Notes: generated from the letters alone by a model not told the origin. Positions 43,080 to 51,995 are shown, counted from the stretch's first letter. The stretch is 64,000 nucleotides of DNA from Bdellovibrionales bacterium (GCA_018266335.1 JAFEAR010000101.1:1-64000), one strand, 5' to 3'. Translations and numbers: made by a program.

Positions 43080-43260
43080 AGCGCCATGATCACGGCGCCA
43101 GCGCTTACGAGCGCGGCGCCGAGCGCTGCCTTCTAGCTTAGTTTTTCACCAAAAAATCACCGCCCGCGGCGAAAGATTCGGGGCGCTGTCATTCGTGACG
43201 TGCAGAAATGAACAGGGCGCTCACTGCGAGAATCGCGAGGGTGCGCAAACGGTGGCCTGA
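43076..43260 (-). pseudogene. decayed EamA-like transporter C-terminus
   Basis: On the minus strand one frame reads FFGEKLS, stop, KAALGAALVSAGAVIMAL, stop (about 43160-43076). This is very like the last helix of EamA/DMT transporters, with a TAG where TGG (Trp) would be expected. Further upstream another frame reads LRTLAILAVSALFIS, a membrane-helix-like stretch. Frameshifts and stops interrupt it. Only this tail remains. Confidence 0.38.
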
Positions 43261-43361
43261 TTAGAATTCATTTCGCTCACGCCGACTTTGCCAAAGATAG
43301 CTGTGAGCGTCGCAAAGAACAAGGAATGTCCGGGCCGTGCCACTGAAGCTCCGAGATGACG

Positions 43362-44015
43362 CTATGGAGCTAGCGAAATATTCCCATTGGGATCCCGGAC
43401 GAGCGTGACCCCATTCAAGAAAATCCGATATGTCGTCTCTTGATCTCGCGAGCCGCAGTTCACGCAAGATGTCGAAGCCGTGTTGTAAGGCAAGAGAGCG
43501 TGATTGCCCCCGTCGGCCGAAATCTCCTGAAGCGACGACACGAGATTGTAAAGTGCTCCAAAGGTCGCCGAATCGAAGCCTATTAAATTTTCCCTTTTGA
43601 AGCACCTTCCCAACATTCGGGCCAGCTCTTTTTCAAAGCGGATTTTAGCGGCGTAAATTGCGAAGCCTTGAGTCTTGGGCAATTCCCAGCCGAAATACTC
43701 CGAATCCTCAACGACCGGATTAACCATGCCACCTAAGACAGGCAGTGAAGCCAGATGACAAGCTGATCCGAGATCCGCTTCCGCGGTTTGGTAGCAATCG
43801 ACTGCCTGGGACACCAGTAACCCGTTGTAAACGCGCTCTCCGGCCAAATCGTGGTGCTCTTCATCGCGGTTCCGCGTCCAAAACTGCTCACGTTCATTCG
43901 GCATGACTTCGCTTTGGAATTTCCTGAAGGCGCATTCGGGGGCCAAAGTGGGCGGCGAATAAGCCGCCTGGGCCACGGACGAAACGAAAAAGAACAAAGC
44001 AGATTTGATTTTCAT
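43362..44015 (-). CDS. orphan secreted protein under a TPP riboswitch
   Basis: 217 residues with a signal peptide (MKIKSALFFFVSSVAQA, then AYSPP). The mature protein contains six cysteines, among them a C-terminal SCVNCGS. Acidic and His-rich RNRDEEHHDLAGERVYNGLL and ENLIGFDSATFGALYNLVSS are the most striking segments. No thiamin enzyme, transporter or other family is recognised. The start at 44015 is fixed by AAGGAG, which is part of the TPP riboswitch immediately upstream. Regulation by thiamin pyrophosphate is therefore expected, with a periplasmic or secreted role in thiamin acquisition or salvage as an inference. The gene is alone. Confidence 0.8.
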   Translation of the reverse strand: MKIKSALFFFVSSVAQAAYSPPTLAPECAFRKFQSEVMPNEREQFWTRNRDEEHHDLAGERVYNGLLVSQAVDCYQTAEADLGSACHLASLPVLGGMVNPVVEDSEYFGWELPKTQGFAIYAAKIRFEKELARMLGRCFKRENLIGFDSATFGALYNLVSSLQEISADGGNHALLPYNTASTSCVNCGSRDQETTYRIFLNGVTLVRDPNGNISLAP

Positions 44016-44016
44016 G

Positions 44017-44105
44017 AGTCTCCTTACGCCAGCATTACCTGGTTCAAGTTGTAGGGTCGCTCGATTCATCGAGCCTCTCAGCCGCTCTTCAGCGGCTCCC
44101 CTGTT
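44017..44105 (-). ncRNA. TPP riboswitch (THI element)
   Basis: Read on the minus strand, the conserved core is complete. GGGGAGCC is followed by a P3 stem GCCGCT/AGCGGC and then GGCTGAGAGG. An extra stem CTCGAT/ATCGAG and GACCC follow. The P4/P5 part CTTGAACCAGG then TAATGCTGGCG aligns base for base with the E. coli thiM element. The 3' end GCGTAAGGA contains the ribosome site of the gene at 44015, suggesting translational control. A clear P1 stem is not visible. Confidence 0.9.
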
Positions 44106-44437
44106 TGTTTAGGTACCGATCGCGTTCGTAGCGTTTTTCATCGTGAGACGCAATGCTTTGCTGAATACAGATTGAATCAGCCAAAAATCTCAAAATGCAT
44201 TCATGAGGGCTGACCTCTCATGTTTATTGGGGCGCAACAAGTTTGCAGACGCTGACTTGCTCCTCATCTCCGGGAGCCAAGAACCTCACCGAAGAGTGCC
44301 ATCGACTTCGTCGGTCGCTTCAATATGGGACAACTCCGCTGGGCTATTGGCCGCGACCTAAGCGGCTTCATTTCAAATGGGTTCGCGTCACGTTTGGGAT
44401 TCTTGCTGGCTTCTGTATTTTGCCGTAGATTTCGAAG
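44106..44437. other. intergenic region between TPP riboswitch and tRNA-Gly
   Basis: 332 bases without a convincing gene on either strand. The promoter of the riboswitch transcript should lie near 44110-44170 on the minus strand. A weak candidate there is TTGCGT, 17 bases, TACGAA, too poor to call. Nothing else was recognised. Confidence 0.5.
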
Positions 44438-44513
44438 TGGAGCGGGAGACGGGATTCAAACCCGCGACCTTCGCCTTGGCAAGGCGACGCTCTATCAGCT
44501 GAGCTACTCCCGC
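44438..44513 (-). tRNA. tRNA-Gly (anticodon GCC)
   Basis: On the minus strand: acceptor GCGGGAG/CTCCCGC with discriminator T and an encoded CCA (44438-44440). The D-arm is GCTCAGCTGATAGAGC. The anticodon stem TCGCC/GGCGA encloses loop TTGCCAA (anticodon GCC), and the T-loop is GTTTGAATC. The total is 76 nt. All arms pair well. Confidence 0.95.
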
Positions 44514-44578
44514 GTGGAGAAGCATTGCTATAGCTACTTTCTGGGGGGCTGGCAAGGGCCTGTTTCTGGACTATTTGA

Positions 44579-45307
44579 ATGGCCATGGCGATCAACATTC
44601 ATAAGCAATTTGTCGACTTATCCGTGGCCGATGGCACCCACATGCAGGCCTACGTTGCTCGCCCCGAAGGGGCTATGCATCCTTTGCCCGCGATTCTGGT
44701 GCTTCAGGAGATCTTCGGCGTGAACACCCACATCCGTGAGGTGGCCGAGCGCTTTGCGCGTGCTGGCTTCGTGGCGCTGGCCCCCGAGTTATTTCATCGC
44801 GCCGCTGCCGGATACGACTGCCCCTACACCCAAATGGAAAAGGCCATGGTTGTACGTCAGGCCTACACCGACGATCTACTACGGCAGGACTTAGACGCTG
44901 CGTATGCTTATCTTAAATCCGATCCCGACGTGCGCACGGCGAGCATTGCGGCCGTGGGCTTCTGTATGGGCGGTCGGGCGGCCGTGGTGGCCAATGGTCG
45001 CTTTCCACTGAATGCAGCGATTTCGTTTTACGGCGCTCGGGTGCTGCCGGGATTGGAAAAAGATTTAGCTGCGCAGCATGGCCCCATCCATTTTTTCTGG
45101 GCCGGTAAGGACCACTTGATTCCGGTGGAGCAGTCGCGGGCCGTTACGGATGCACTCCGGGCGGCGGGCAAGGAGTTCGTGAGTGTGGAGTATTCAAATG
45201 CCGACCACGGTTTTTTCTGCGATGCGCGCGCCAATTACGACGCGGCCGTGGCACCTCAGGCGTGGGCGCAGACGCTTAACTTTTTGCGGGCGGCTAGCGA
45301 GCGCTAA
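44579..45307 (+). CDS. dienelactone hydrolase family protein
   Basis: The 242-residue alpha/beta hydrolase carries the Cys-type triad: AAVGFCMGG (C129), FFWAGKDHLIP (D178) and NADHGFFCD (H210), plus LVLQEIFGVN near residue 42. The length and layout match carboxymethylenebutenolidase-like enzymes; no catechol pathway genes are nearby, so the substrate is unknown. ATG 44585 two codons later is an equal start candidate. It ends 14 bases into the convergent secreted-protein gene. Confidence 0.92.
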   Translation: MAMAINIHKQFVDLSVADGTHMQAYVARPEGAMHPLPAILVLQEIFGVNTHIREVAERFARAGFVALAPELFHRAAAGYDCPYTQMEKAMVVRQAYTDDLLRQDLDAAYAYLKSDPDVRTASIAAVGFCMGGRAAVVANGRFPLNAAISFYGARVLPGLEKDLAAQHGPIHFFWAGKDHLIPVEQSRAVTDALRAAGKEFVSVEYSNADHGFFCDARANYDAAVAPQAWAQTLNFLRAASER

Positions 45308-46091
45308 AGTCGCGCACCAAGCGGCCGGCCAAAATCTTTTGCACTTCATCGCTGGTGGCGCTCACAAATCCCGAGCCCGTGAATTTAAAGCAGGTTAGCT
45401 TTTTCACGTCGGGATCGGTGAATTCGATAGTGAGCATTTGCTTGGAGTCGGAGCTTTGCAGCACGGACAGTTTGTGTCCCTTGGCCAGCACGCGGTCGCT
45501 CGGCGCGGGCGCATTGAGCTCCATGCGGCAAATGGTTTCGCCGAGGGGCATTTTGAAGCCAGGCACCACGCTGCCGTCGGCGAGCAAGGTGACTTCTTTT
45601 TCTCCGGCCGGAACGCGAATGCCTTCGCCGGGATTGCTGGTGCTTTCTTTGGCCGGCGCTAGAACTTCTTGCGTGGCGACTTGGCCGTGACCGGCGTCGT
45701 TTTGAATCACTTCGCGCACCACATTCGTGCTGCCGCGGCGGACATACTTGGCCATGAAGGGATTATCGCGCGCGTCCACAAAGCCTTTGGCGCGGCGCTG
45801 TTCGGCGTTCATGTCTTTTAGGCTGAGTGCTTCGTTGCCACTCGTGCGGGCCGAAGGTAGTTTTTCGTCGAGCAATTGTTTTTCTTCGGACACGGTAAGC
45901 ACGTTGCGGTCCGTAATTCCGCGCTGCAAAAGGTACTGCGCGTACTGGGCGCGCGTGGTTTCGGAAATATTGTGGTCCTTGCGCCACTGAGCGCGGCGCT
46001 GATCTTCGATTTGCTCCGCTTCGGTGAGAGCGAACGATTGGGCGCAGGCCAAAAGGCCGCTGAGAATAAGCGTCGCACGCATGAATGACAT
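45294..46091 (-). CDS. secreted protein of unknown function
   Basis: 265 residues with a signal peptide (MRATLILSGLLACAQSFA, then LTEAEQ). The N-terminal half is highly charged and probably helical (EQIEDQRRAQWRKDHNISET). The C-terminal half is beta-rich with two cysteines (ETICRMEL, KLTCFKF). ATG 46091 follows AGGGGGA. No family is recognised. It is divergent from the large secreted-protein gene at 46275. Confidence 0.75.
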   Translation of the reverse strand: MSFMRATLILSGLLACAQSFALTEAEQIEDQRRAQWRKDHNISETTRAQYAQYLLQRGITDRNVLTVSEEKQLLDEKLPSARTSGNEALSLKDMNAEQRRAKGFVDARDNPFMAKYVRRGSTNVVREVIQNDAGHGQVATQEVLAPAKESTSNPGEGIRVPAGEKEVTLLADGSVVPGFKMPLGETICRMELNAPAPSDRVLAKGHKLSVLQSSDSKQMLTIEFTDPDVKKLTCFKFTGSGFVSATSDEVQKILAGRLVRDFSAR

Positions 46092-46195
46092 AGAAGATCC
46101 CCCTACAGAAGAAAGTAGCAAGCGCCGTTCCTGCTCGTGCCTCAAGCGTTTCGGCGACTTGGATGTCTGGCGCTGGTGATTTCCCTTGGCACTGA

Positions 46196-46211
46196 CCAAA
46201 CTTTGGCCAAA
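46196..46211. promoter_or_regulatory. CCAAA-C-TTTGG and TTTGGCCAAA overlapping palindromes
   Basis: Two overlapping small palindromes in the 183-base divergent region between the secreted-protein genes at 46091 (minus) and 46275 (plus). The position suits control of one or both genes. Evidence is limited to symmetry and position. Confidence 0.3.
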
Positions 46212-46274
46212 ATTGGCACCTCTACTTGATTTAGGCTGTCCTTTGGAGAGGGCCCTCATGCTACGATCTAAAGA

Positions 46275-47672
46275 GTGGGGGGCACGAAGATTTCGCACGG
46301 ACTAAAAATTCTTGGCGCCCTGCTGTGGGCTCAGGCCGCGATGGCGGGCGAGGGCATTTTCATTACCAACCACGACCTGTGGAAAGATCTTCCTAAAGTC
46401 GACGCCGCAGCTCCCAAGCCCAAAACCGTAACGGGTCAGGCGGCGATTGAGCGCACGCCGAGTATTTTTGATATCAGCGCGCACCTGAACAACCTTAAGT
46501 TCGAAATGGCGCGTAATTTAGGCATCGTGCCCAAATCGGTCGATGTCGGAGCGAGTTTTGTTAAGGACTTGGCTCAACTTACGGCGCGCATGGCGTGCAT
46601 TCGGCAAAAACTAGCGAAGATCGACCCGCATGGATGGACGTACTTAAATACTGTCTGCCAAAGTGGCGACTTCTCTACTTTTAATCGCGTAGGACTCAAT
46701 CAGCGCATGCACAGGATGCTAGATCGTTTGGATCACTCCCTGTCGCCGCCCAAGGACTACAACTTTGACCCGCCTTGTGGGGATTTTGATTTGGGGTCGC
46801 CCGTCTTTTCTCGGGGTGTGGGCAAGGGCGTGTTTAATGACCGCGACTTTTTCTCGCTCGTGGTAACGGCCGAGGCCGAGGCGGAAAGTACTACTTGTCC
46901 CGGTGCGGGTTCAGTGCCACTGGAGAAGTGTCGCTTGGCGCAAATGAACGCGGTGATTAGCACTTTGCTGGAGCGCGAGCGGGTGAATCACGAGAATCGG
47001 GGCGTGACGGTTGATGATCAGGCGCGCGATTCCAGTCAGTACAGTGTGTGGAACGCCTATCAGCCTAACTGGCCCTGCATGGTGGTGGGCTCTTTCGTGA
47101 AGGCTGGTGCCTCGCAAGTTCTGGCTGCCCCAGACCAAGCCGTGTTGATGGCTTTTCGGGATCAGTCGCTGATGCGTGCTGCACGGCCTCTGCCTGCTAC
47201 GGCGTTGGATCGTGCTCGGGACCAGGCGTGGAAGAAAAGTCTAGCTGGTGCACAGCCCGTTTCGCGCATGGCGATTAGTCCGCTGGGTGCAGCTTTGCAT
47301 GGACTGGCCGAAATGCCTAAGCGACAGCAGGAACAGGTTCGGCGTGCGCTCGAGCAAAGTCTAATTAAGTTGGGACCGGCGCCTTTGCCCCCTTATCGCG
47401 GACTCTCCGTGTGTGAGGAGGGAGGAGGCGGAACGTGGAAGTTTCGTTCCATTCAGCCACGTCATTACGTGTCCGCAGAAATGGCGCTCACTAATCCTCC
47501 CGCTTGGACGAGAAAACTATATAAATGTAATAATGTATGTATGGTGCTGCCATCGCATCAGCCCGGCGGTAAGACATCGGTAGTTCGGCTTTCCGAGAAA
47601 AATAGCGATGGTTCGACTGTGAACGGCCACGTGTTTTACTGCTACGAGCCCTGCAGCAAGGTGGACCAATGA
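46275..47672 (+). CDS. large secreted protein of unknown function
   Basis: 465 residues with a signal peptide (LKILGALLWAQAAMA, then GEGIF). The mature protein has about ten cysteines, among them NFDPPCGDFDLG, STTCPGAG, KCNNVC and the C-terminal VFYCYEPCSK, so disulfides are likely. The middle is rich in Arg, Ala and Gln helices. No family is recognised. GTG 46275 is the likely start. The stop overlaps the start of the next secreted-protein gene by four bases (ATGA), so the two products probably work together. Confidence 0.75.
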   Translation: MGGTKISHGLKILGALLWAQAAMAGEGIFITNHDLWKDLPKVDAAAPKPKTVTGQAAIERTPSIFDISAHLNNLKFEMARNLGIVPKSVDVGASFVKDLAQLTARMACIRQKLAKIDPHGWTYLNTVCQSGDFSTFNRVGLNQRMHRMLDRLDHSLSPPKDYNFDPPCGDFDLGSPVFSRGVGKGVFNDRDFFSLVVTAEAEAESTTCPGAGSVPLEKCRLAQMNAVISTLLERERVNHENRGVTVDDQARDSSQYSVWNAYQPNWPCMVVGSFVKAGASQVLAAPDQAVLMAFRDQSLMRAARPLPATALDRARDQAWKKSLAGAQPVSRMAISPLGAALHGLAEMPKRQQEQVRRALEQSLIKLGPAPLPPYRGLSVCEEGGGGTWKFRSIQPRHYVSAEMALTNPPAWTRKLYKCNNVCMVLPSHQPGGKTSVVRLSEKNSDGSTVNGHVFYCYEPCSKVDQ

Positions 47673-48106
47673 AAATCTTTGGTATTTTCGTTCTGATGTT
47701 GGGGCACTGCGGGGCCTTTGCTTCGGCCCCCAAGTGTGAGTTGCGCTTGGTAAATAAGGAATCGCGAGAGTTCGAGGCTGACTGCGCCGAACTCCCCGGA
47801 ATTAAGATTCCCCTGTACGAGGCCACGCCGGAGATTCGCGTGCTCGAGCTGCGCGAGGTTCCCGGCCATGCCGATTTGGCGCTCCTTGTGTACGAGGCCG
47901 GAGTGATTGGAACCAAGGTTCTCTACCGGGCGGAGCAGGCCGTGGTGATCCATCGCAAACAGAAAAAAGTTTTGGGTCAGGAGCGCTGGCGTTTTGAGGC
48001 GCTCAAACCCGAAGCCGATACTCTGCAGCCTGAATGGAAATGGGGAGATCGCGAGGTCTCCATTACTTTGCCCAACACGGGGCGTATCAAGAAGATAAGT
48101 TGGTGA
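47669..48106 (+). CDS. small secreted protein, partner of the preceding gene
   Basis: 145 residues with a signal peptide (MKIFGIFVLMLGHCGAFASA, then PKCELR). The mature part is mostly beta-strand in character with two cysteines (KCELR, ADCAEL). Translational coupling with the gene before it (ATGA overlap) suggests a common function. No family is recognised. AmpG follows after two bases. Confidence 0.72.
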   Translation: MKIFGIFVLMLGHCGAFASAPKCELRLVNKESREFEADCAELPGIKIPLYEATPEIRVLELREVPGHADLALLVYEAGVIGTKVLYRAEQAVVIHRKQKKVLGQERWRFEALKPEADTLQPEWKWGDREVSITLPNTGRIKKISW

Positions 48107-48108
48107 GC

Positions 48109-49359
48109 ATGGCAAACGCACAGGGACGTGTCTCGATGCTAAAAATTCTAGGCAGTGCGCGCATGATGCTGGCCTGGTCCATGGGGTTTGCTTCGGGGCT
48201 ACCGCTGCTTCTGACGCTCGGCACCCTCCAGGCCTGGATGAAAGAAACGGGCGTGGACCTCACCTGGATTGGCATCATGTCCCTGGTGGGCTTGCCGTAC
48301 ACGTTGAAGTTTTTGTGGTCGCCGCTCTTTGACCGCTTCCAACTGCCCTTCTTGGGACGGCGGCGCGGCTGGCTCTTGGTCATACAAATTTGCCTCATTG
48401 CCACCACGGCCTTCATGGGTCTGACTGGTCCCAAGGAGCATCCGTGGCTCTTTGCCTTTGCCGCTTTCATGGTCACGTTCTTCAGCGCTAGTCAGGATAT
48501 TTTGATTGATGCCTTCCGCCGGGAAAGCCTTTCGAATCAAGAGTTAGGCTTGGGTTCTTCACTCTATGTGATTGGGTACCGAATTGGCATGTACCTGGGC
48601 GGGGCGGGGGCCCTGCTCCTGGCCGATCATATTCCCTGGCCGGCCACTTACCTGTGCATGGCGGCCTGCATGGGCGTGGGCATTGTCACCACGCTCTTGG
48701 CCCGCGAGCCCAAGGTCGAAGTGCCTCCACCCAAGACTTTCCGTGAGTCGGTCATCGAACCTTTCTCCGATTACTTCAGTCGCACGGGCGCCTGGTGGAT
48801 TTTGTCCTTCATTTTGCTCTACAAAGTGGGTGAATCCATGGCCTCGTCCATGACGACGCCTTTCTACCTGGATCTTGGTTTTACGAAGTCTGAAATTGCA
48901 GCGGTGGTTAAGACTCTGGGGCTAGGGGCCACCTTAGCTGGCGGTTTTATTGGGGGCCTTTGCATGCTGCGCCTTGGAATTCGGCGTTCGTTGATTGGCT
49001 TTGGGATTTTTCAAAGTGTTTGCACTCTTGGTTTTTCTTACTTGGCGGTGCTGGGACATAGTGTGATGGGGCTCAGTGCCATCATTACCGTCGATAACCT
49101 CGCTACGGGCATGGCTACGAGCGCCTACGTGGCCTTCATGGGCACTCTCACCAATAAAAAATTTACGGCCACCCAGTACGCCTTGCTCACGAGTGTGATG
49201 GGAATCCCTCGCGTGCTTGTTGCGGCCCCGACGGGCTATATGGCTAAGGAGTTGGGGTGGGTGGTGTTCTTTGTGGTTTGCACCTTGGCCACTATCCCGG
49301 GCTTGTGGATTATCCGTTACTTTAAAGTGATCGAAGAAAGTCCTGTAAAGACGAATTAA
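48109..49359 (+). CDS. ampG: AmpG-like MFS muropeptide permease
   Basis: The 416-residue inner-membrane protein with 12 predicted spans imports GlcNAc-anhydroMurNAc peptides for cell wall recycling. The family N-terminus is visible as MGFASGLPLLLTLGTLQAWM and VGLPYTLKFLWSPLFDRF, with SASQDILIDAFRRE in the second helix bundle. ATG 48109 is used; GTG 48103 or ATG 48136 are possible. It follows two secreted-protein genes on the same strand. Confidence 0.9.
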   Translation: MANAQGRVSMLKILGSARMMLAWSMGFASGLPLLLTLGTLQAWMKETGVDLTWIGIMSLVGLPYTLKFLWSPLFDRFQLPFLGRRRGWLLVIQICLIATTAFMGLTGPKEHPWLFAFAAFMVTFFSASQDILIDAFRRESLSNQELGLGSSLYVIGYRIGMYLGGAGALLLADHIPWPATYLCMAACMGVGIVTTLLAREPKVEVPPPKTFRESVIEPFSDYFSRTGAWWILSFILLYKVGESMASSMTTPFYLDLGFTKSEIAAVVKTLGLGATLAGGFIGGLCMLRLGIRRSLIGFGIFQSVCTLGFSYLAVLGHSVMGLSAIITVDNLATGMATSAYVAFMGTLTNKKFTATQYALLTSVMGIPRVLVAAPTGYMAKELGWVVFFVVCTLATIPGLWIIRYFKVIEESPVKTN

Positions 49360-49399
49360 CTAGCGATCTTCGCCCCCTCCAGTGCTATCAAGGGCGCCT

Positions 49400-51931
49400 A
49401 TGAAAACTGCCCCTTTGTCTGTACTCACCACGGTTGCTTTAGCTCTCTCTTTGGTGGCTTGCTCGGCCAAGAAGCCCGCTTCGGCGTCCTTCGTAAAGAA
49501 GGTCTCGCTGCTTAAACAGGTTCCTGCACCAGGTCCCTCGGCGCGTCCAGGCGAGGTCTCGGTGGCGGCGGTGGGCGCAAATTCGTTGCAGGCCGATGCT
49601 GGCATGGCGCTCGAGTCGGAAGTCACGTTCAATAAGAAAGATATTTTAAATCGTGATTTCCTGTACGGTTCGGATTTGCAGTATTCAGCTATTAACGACA
49701 CCGAGTATGAACTTACTCTGCAAAGTATGACGCTTGGTCACGTGCCCGTTCGCTTCCGGGTGATGGGCAATTTGCTCCAACTCGTAGCTGATCAGCGTGC
49801 GAATTTTGAATCCGACGTCAATCATCCCGAGCGTTTGGTGCACGAGTTCCCCATTACGCACCAAGATGCCGACACCATCAGTATTTCCATCACCAAGGGT
49901 TCGCCCTTGTTGGCGACGGTGATTGGCGACCTCAAAGCGCCGGCACCTCGTAGTTCTTGGATTCGCTCGGTAGAGTACATTTCCGAAGGCCAGTACTTGC
50001 TCTTTGAATCGAGCATCGAAGGCGCCGATGGCAGTGTGATGGAATTCATGGAGAGCCTCTTTCCGCGCGAAACGCTTGTTCCTGCAGGTTACAAGCCCTT
50101 GTTGGCAGATCCTGATCGTGAACCGCTAGCAGAGCGCTACCGCTTTTTGACGAACGCTCCCGTGTACATGGATTTGCCGGGCGAAGGTCGTGTGCAAACG
50201 GCTGCGGCGAACCGTTTCTTGCTCAAAGACAAACCCATCGATTGGTACGTAACGGCGAACATTCCAGATGCTTACCTGACGCAGATTCGTGCGGCCGTTG
50301 AAGGTTGGAACCGCTACTCGCAAGCGATGTTCGCGCGCGACATGATGCACTTTGCTGGTAAAGTTCCGGTGGGTGTGAAGATCGGTGATCCGCGCTACAA
50401 CATCATTAACTGGGACAACGTAGCCATGGCCGGAGCCGCGTACGAATCGCAGGCTTCCGATCCGCTCACGGGTATTCAGTCGCACTCGCTCATTTACTTG
50501 CCTTTGGCGTGGGTGAACATTGGCAAAGAGTACTGGGAAAATGGCCAGTTCTCCGATGCCACGGAAGGCGCGCAGGAAGCGCTGAACAACTTGCTCGCTA
50601 AGCGTAGCTTCATGGGCCGTAAAATGCCCGTGAACTGCTTGGATAACCCCGCGGCCCAGGTGGCGCTCGAGGCGCGGCAAGATCCTGAGTCCTTTGCGCG
50701 CGAGTTGCTCAAGGGCACGCTCTTCCACGAACTTGGCCACGCTCTTGGTTTAGCGCACAACTTCAAAGGCTCGCTCTCGTACGACCCGGTCTCAGGCAAC
50801 AGCATGTTTTCTACGTCCATCATGGACTACAACCACTACAATTTGGAGCGCTCAGCGTTCGAGTCGGTGGATTCCGAAAAGGGTCCTCTGCTTGAGTACG
50901 ATCGGCAAATCATTTCGGTCCTCTACAATGAAGGGCGCGATGTGAAAGCGAGCGATTCCGTGGTTCCTGCTTGTGCGGATGAAGAGTCTGATTCGGTAGC
51001 GAACGGCGTGGATCCTCTCTGCATTCGTTACGATTTTGGTCACGATCCCACGCAATCGCTGGCAGACATGATTCGTTTGGTGAGTGAGCCCACCTTTGCG
51101 ATTCGCGGCATGCAGAGTTTGCCGAAGGCCCTGGACTCGCTCACCGCTGAGCTGGCGGCTACGAGCGACGAAAGCGATTTGACGGCGGCCCTGGACCAAG
51201 TGATGTCTGACATGAATTCAGTGTTGGGTGTGGTGAACTTCTACGTGGCTTCTGGCGCGAACTCGCTCAACTACATGACGCGGGCAAACGTGCGCTCCTT
51301 GTACATCTTCCGGGATGGTGTTTTGCCAGCTGGTTACGATGCTGCGGCAATGCGCACCCGAGCAATGGACGGTTTGAGTTTTGTTGCCAAAATGGACAAG
51401 CTGCCAGCTGCTGCAGAGCTTGCTATGAATCAAGCTCTTGGCCAATCCCTGGATTGGTTTAAGACGACTTCGGCCGTCAAGGCTTTGGATCCCGTGACAC
51501 AGGCGAAGGTCATAGCTAAAGTGCAGGCAAAGATTTTGCAGGTTGCTGGCTTGGTGCAAAAGTCTTTGCTGCCTAAAGTCCGGGCGCGGGTGCTAGGCTC
51601 TGTGGCCCGAGTGAGCACGGCTCCCTTCTATATGGAAGTAAGCGCTGGAGCGAGCACTGACTACGAAGCTCTGACTCTGGGAATGCTGGAAATGAATTTA
51701 ATTTCTGCGAGTGCAGGAGCTACTCGCCCGCTCGAAGAGCGTGTTGCTTTGGCTCAATCGCTGATGACTTACGCAGATGTAGCCGAAGGCAAGGCTGTTA
51801 TCACACGGGTGCGGGCGGCCTTGGGCGTGGAGCTTGCGGCGGCGCAAACGGCGGTGGATCGCGAAGCTGTTCGCACGCTGCTTAAAAAATTGAGCCCCGA
51901 AAGCACGGCGTTTGTTGCTCTAGCGCAGTAA
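49400..51931 (+). CDS. zinc metalloprotease lipoprotein (metzincin-like)
   Basis: The 843-residue lipoprotein begins with a signal ending LVACSAKK. The zinc site is FHELGHALGLAHNFKGS with H443, matching the extended HExGHxxGxxHN motif of metzincins, and a possible Met-turn lies at STSIMDYNHYN. The domain layout recalls the large DUF4953/DUF5117 proteases of predatory and polymer-degrading bacteria. The C-terminal 350 residues are helical and of unknown role. It should act at the outer membrane or surface. ATG 49400 is used; the in-frame start 18 bases earlier lacks a signal. Confidence 0.9.
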   Translation: MKTAPLSVLTTVALALSLVACSAKKPASASFVKKVSLLKQVPAPGPSARPGEVSVAAVGANSLQADAGMALESEVTFNKKDILNRDFLYGSDLQYSAINDTEYELTLQSMTLGHVPVRFRVMGNLLQLVADQRANFESDVNHPERLVHEFPITHQDADTISISITKGSPLLATVIGDLKAPAPRSSWIRSVEYISEGQYLLFESSIEGADGSVMEFMESLFPRETLVPAGYKPLLADPDREPLAERYRFLTNAPVYMDLPGEGRVQTAAANRFLLKDKPIDWYVTANIPDAYLTQIRAAVEGWNRYSQAMFARDMMHFAGKVPVGVKIGDPRYNIINWDNVAMAGAAYESQASDPLTGIQSHSLIYLPLAWVNIGKEYWENGQFSDATEGAQEALNNLLAKRSFMGRKMPVNCLDNPAAQVALEARQDPESFARELLKGTLFHELGHALGLAHNFKGSLSYDPVSGNSMFSTSIMDYNHYNLERSAFESVDSEKGPLLEYDRQIISVLYNEGRDVKASDSVVPACADEESDSVANGVDPLCIRYDFGHDPTQSLADMIRLVSEPTFAIRGMQSLPKALDSLTAELAATSDESDLTAALDQVMSDMNSVLGVVNFYVASGANSLNYMTRANVRSLYIFRDGVLPAGYDAAAMRTRAMDGLSFVAKMDKLPAAAELAMNQALGQSLDWFKTTSAVKALDPVTQAKVIAKVQAKILQVAGLVQKSLLPKVRARVLGSVARVSTAPFYMEVSAGASTDYEALTLGMLEMNLISASAGATRPLEERVALAQSLMTYADVAEGKAVITRVRAALGVELAAAQTAVDREAVRTLLKKLSPESTAFVALAQ

Positions 51932-51995
51932 TTTTCGAAGCTCTCTATCCTCTCGGTGTGGCTGGCATGATATAACCGGCCCCCGGGAGGAATTC

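Noticed and set aside
43261..43605. 114-codon frame overlapping the TPP-regulated gene
   Set aside because: Different frame of the same strand, without ribosome site or signal peptide; the 217-residue frame is supported by the riboswitch and ribosome site.
44368..44598. 76-codon frame across tRNA-Gly
   Set aside because: It covers the tRNA itself; the Ser/Arg-rich product is a typical false call over tRNA genes.
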